A stretch of 7,313 nt of DNA from Syntrophomonadaceae bacterium. GTDB lineage: Bacteria > Bacillota > Syntrophomonadia > Syntrophomonadales > Syntrophomonadaceae. The position numbers and the translations under genes were made by a program. Under the pieces are notes generated by a model. The model worked only from the letters and a program-made list of their open reading frames with translations. It had not been told where the DNA came from and made no database searches. Of this stretch, positions 6,429-7,313 are shown piece by piece; positions within the stretch are counted from its first letter, which is position 1; each line of letters opens with the position of its first letter. Location: contig JAQVWB010000100.1 in assembly GCA_028698695.1 (NCBI GenBank), positions 1 through 7,313 of the forward strand, given 5' to 3'.

Positions 6429-7313
6429 CAGGCATCCCTCCCGTTTTCTATGACCTGAAATATTGCTTCTATCCCTTTGGATACCGCCGCTCTGGGATTT
6501 ATTTTTACAAAAGGGGTTCCCTGATTCAGGGATGAAACTACCAGTTTACCATCACTGGGCACCTCAGCTTTGATTTTCATATCCAATACCCTCTCCACAT
6601 CCCGAGGTTCAATACCGGCAATTCCGGATGAACGGTTTAAAATCAAATGAGTCCGTGGTAATAATTGCAGGGTCCGTAAAATATCAATTCCCTTTTTAAC
6701 ATTCTTTATCGTAGGTAAATCCAGAGATATCATTAATAAAATTATGTCGGCTTCCTCCAAAGCAGTTAGGGTAATTTCATCTACAAACGAGGGGGTGTCA
6801 ACAAAAGTATACGTGAACAGGCTGCGGCTGATATTAAGTATTTCTTTTACACCGCGGGCGACTACCATTTCGGACAATTCTGGTTTGTTCGGAGCAGAGA
6901 GAAGTTGAACCCCATTTCGTTCATATAAATAATTCTCCAGAATTTCCGGGGTTGGTTTTTCTCCTTCCTGCATTAATTCTGCAATAGTCATACGAGGATT
7001 TACATTCATCATAATGCTGAGATCACCAAATTGAACATCCAGGTCAATCATGCCTACTTTCCCGCGATGCTTTTGAGCGGCACAAACAGCCAGATTGGTA
7101 CAGATTACACTTTTGCCTACCCCGCCCTTGGTACCGAAAACAGTTACTATTTTATGATTTTTAGCTCGGTTTAAATCTAACGGAACATCTTCGGCCGGCT
7201 GATTATCGCTGGCTTCCCGTTTTAAATCCGTCACCTGACGAATAGCCTGGTTTAACTCTTCGGCCGACAAAGGTTTCACAAGATATTCCTTGGCCCCCGC
7301 CAACATAGATCGG
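6428..7313 (-). CDS. cpaE: Tad pilus localisation ATPase CpaE/TadZ (partial, 5' end outside window)
   Basis: The reading frame is open to the right edge. The first in-frame ATG (7306) is internal, because the residues around it (RSMLAGAKEYLVKPLSAEEL) are the end of a receiver-like domain that must continue upstream. After this comes a ParA/MinD-type ATPase. Counting from that ATG, the deviant Walker A is GTKGGVGKS (58-66) with the signature lysine, Walker A' is MIDLDVQFGD (86-95), and the Walker B-like region is FVDTPSF (168-174). This is the CpaE/TadZ architecture. The family places the Tad machine at particular cell sites and is associated with the membrane. The gene overlaps tadA by one base (TGATG). 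Whether the N-terminal receiver domain keeps its phosphorylation site cannot be seen here. The operon promoter must lie beyond the right edge. Confidence 0.95.
   Translation of the reverse strand, partial: RSMLAGAKEYLVKPLSAEELNQAIRQVTDLKREASDNQPAEDVPLDLNRAKNHKIVTVFGTKGGVGKSVICTNLAVCAAQKHRGKVGMIDLDVQFGDLSIMMNVNPRMTIAELMQEGEKPTPEILENYLYERNGVQLLSAPNKPELSEMVVARGVKEILNISRSLFTYTFVDTPSFVDEITLTALEEADIILLMISLDLPTIKNVKKGIDILRTLQLLPRTHLILNRSSGIAGIEPRDVERVLDMKIKAEVPSDGKLVVSSLNQGTPFVKINPRAAVSKGIEAIFQVIENGRDA

Noticed and set aside
7304..7306. ATG at 7306 as the start of cpaE
   Set aside because: The residues before and after it fit the end of a receiver domain, and the frame stays open to the window edge, so the true start lies outside.
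2836..7313. Plus-strand ORFs inside the tad operon (for example 3493-3819, 5728-6000)
   Set aside because: They are shadows of strongly conserved minus-strand genes with no ribosome binding sites or family matches of their own.

Overview
The window looks like a chromosomal stretch from a low-to-moderate GC member of the Bacillota, probably of clostridial type. The reasons are the 16S rRNA signature near the left edge, the strong AAGGAGG-type Shine-Dalgarno sites, and protein sequences typical of that group. I cannot name the genus from this window alone.

Left part (1-660). The 5' portion of a 16S rRNA gene lies on the minus strand and runs off the left edge. Its V1 region (helix 6) carries a long extra hairpin with a purine-rich loop. 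Upstream of the gene is a leader of about 280 nt with small hairpins and three copies of a GAAGCTGG motif. Before that lies a good rRNA promoter (TTGACA, 17 bp, TAATAT) with AT-rich, palindromic DNA in UP-element position.

Middle (660-2843). The divergent intergenic region holds a perfect Shine-Dalgarno sequence followed by a 29-codon small ORF, then an extended -10 promoter. Next comes typA (bipA), the translational GTPase, on the plus strand, which ends in a clear intrinsic terminator.

Right part (2836-7313). A tight minus-strand operon reads from right to left: cpaE/tadZ (5' end outside the window), tadA/cpaF, tadB, tadC and a DUF192 protein. Spacing is 0 to 14 bp or a one-base overlap, so translation is probably coupled. 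These are the localisation ATPase, the motor ATPase and the two inner-membrane platform proteins of a Tad (Flp-type) pilus or secretion machine. Prepilin, prepilin peptidase and the other Tad genes are not in the window; if present they should lie beyond the right edge or elsewhere. The operon converges on typA, and the DUF192 stop codon lies inside the T-tract of the typA terminator.

I see no mobile element, CRISPR array, tRNA or clearly new multi-gene system. The most unusual points are the 16S helix-6 insertion, the repeated motif in the rRNA leader, and the small ORF with an ideal ribosome binding site upstream of typA.
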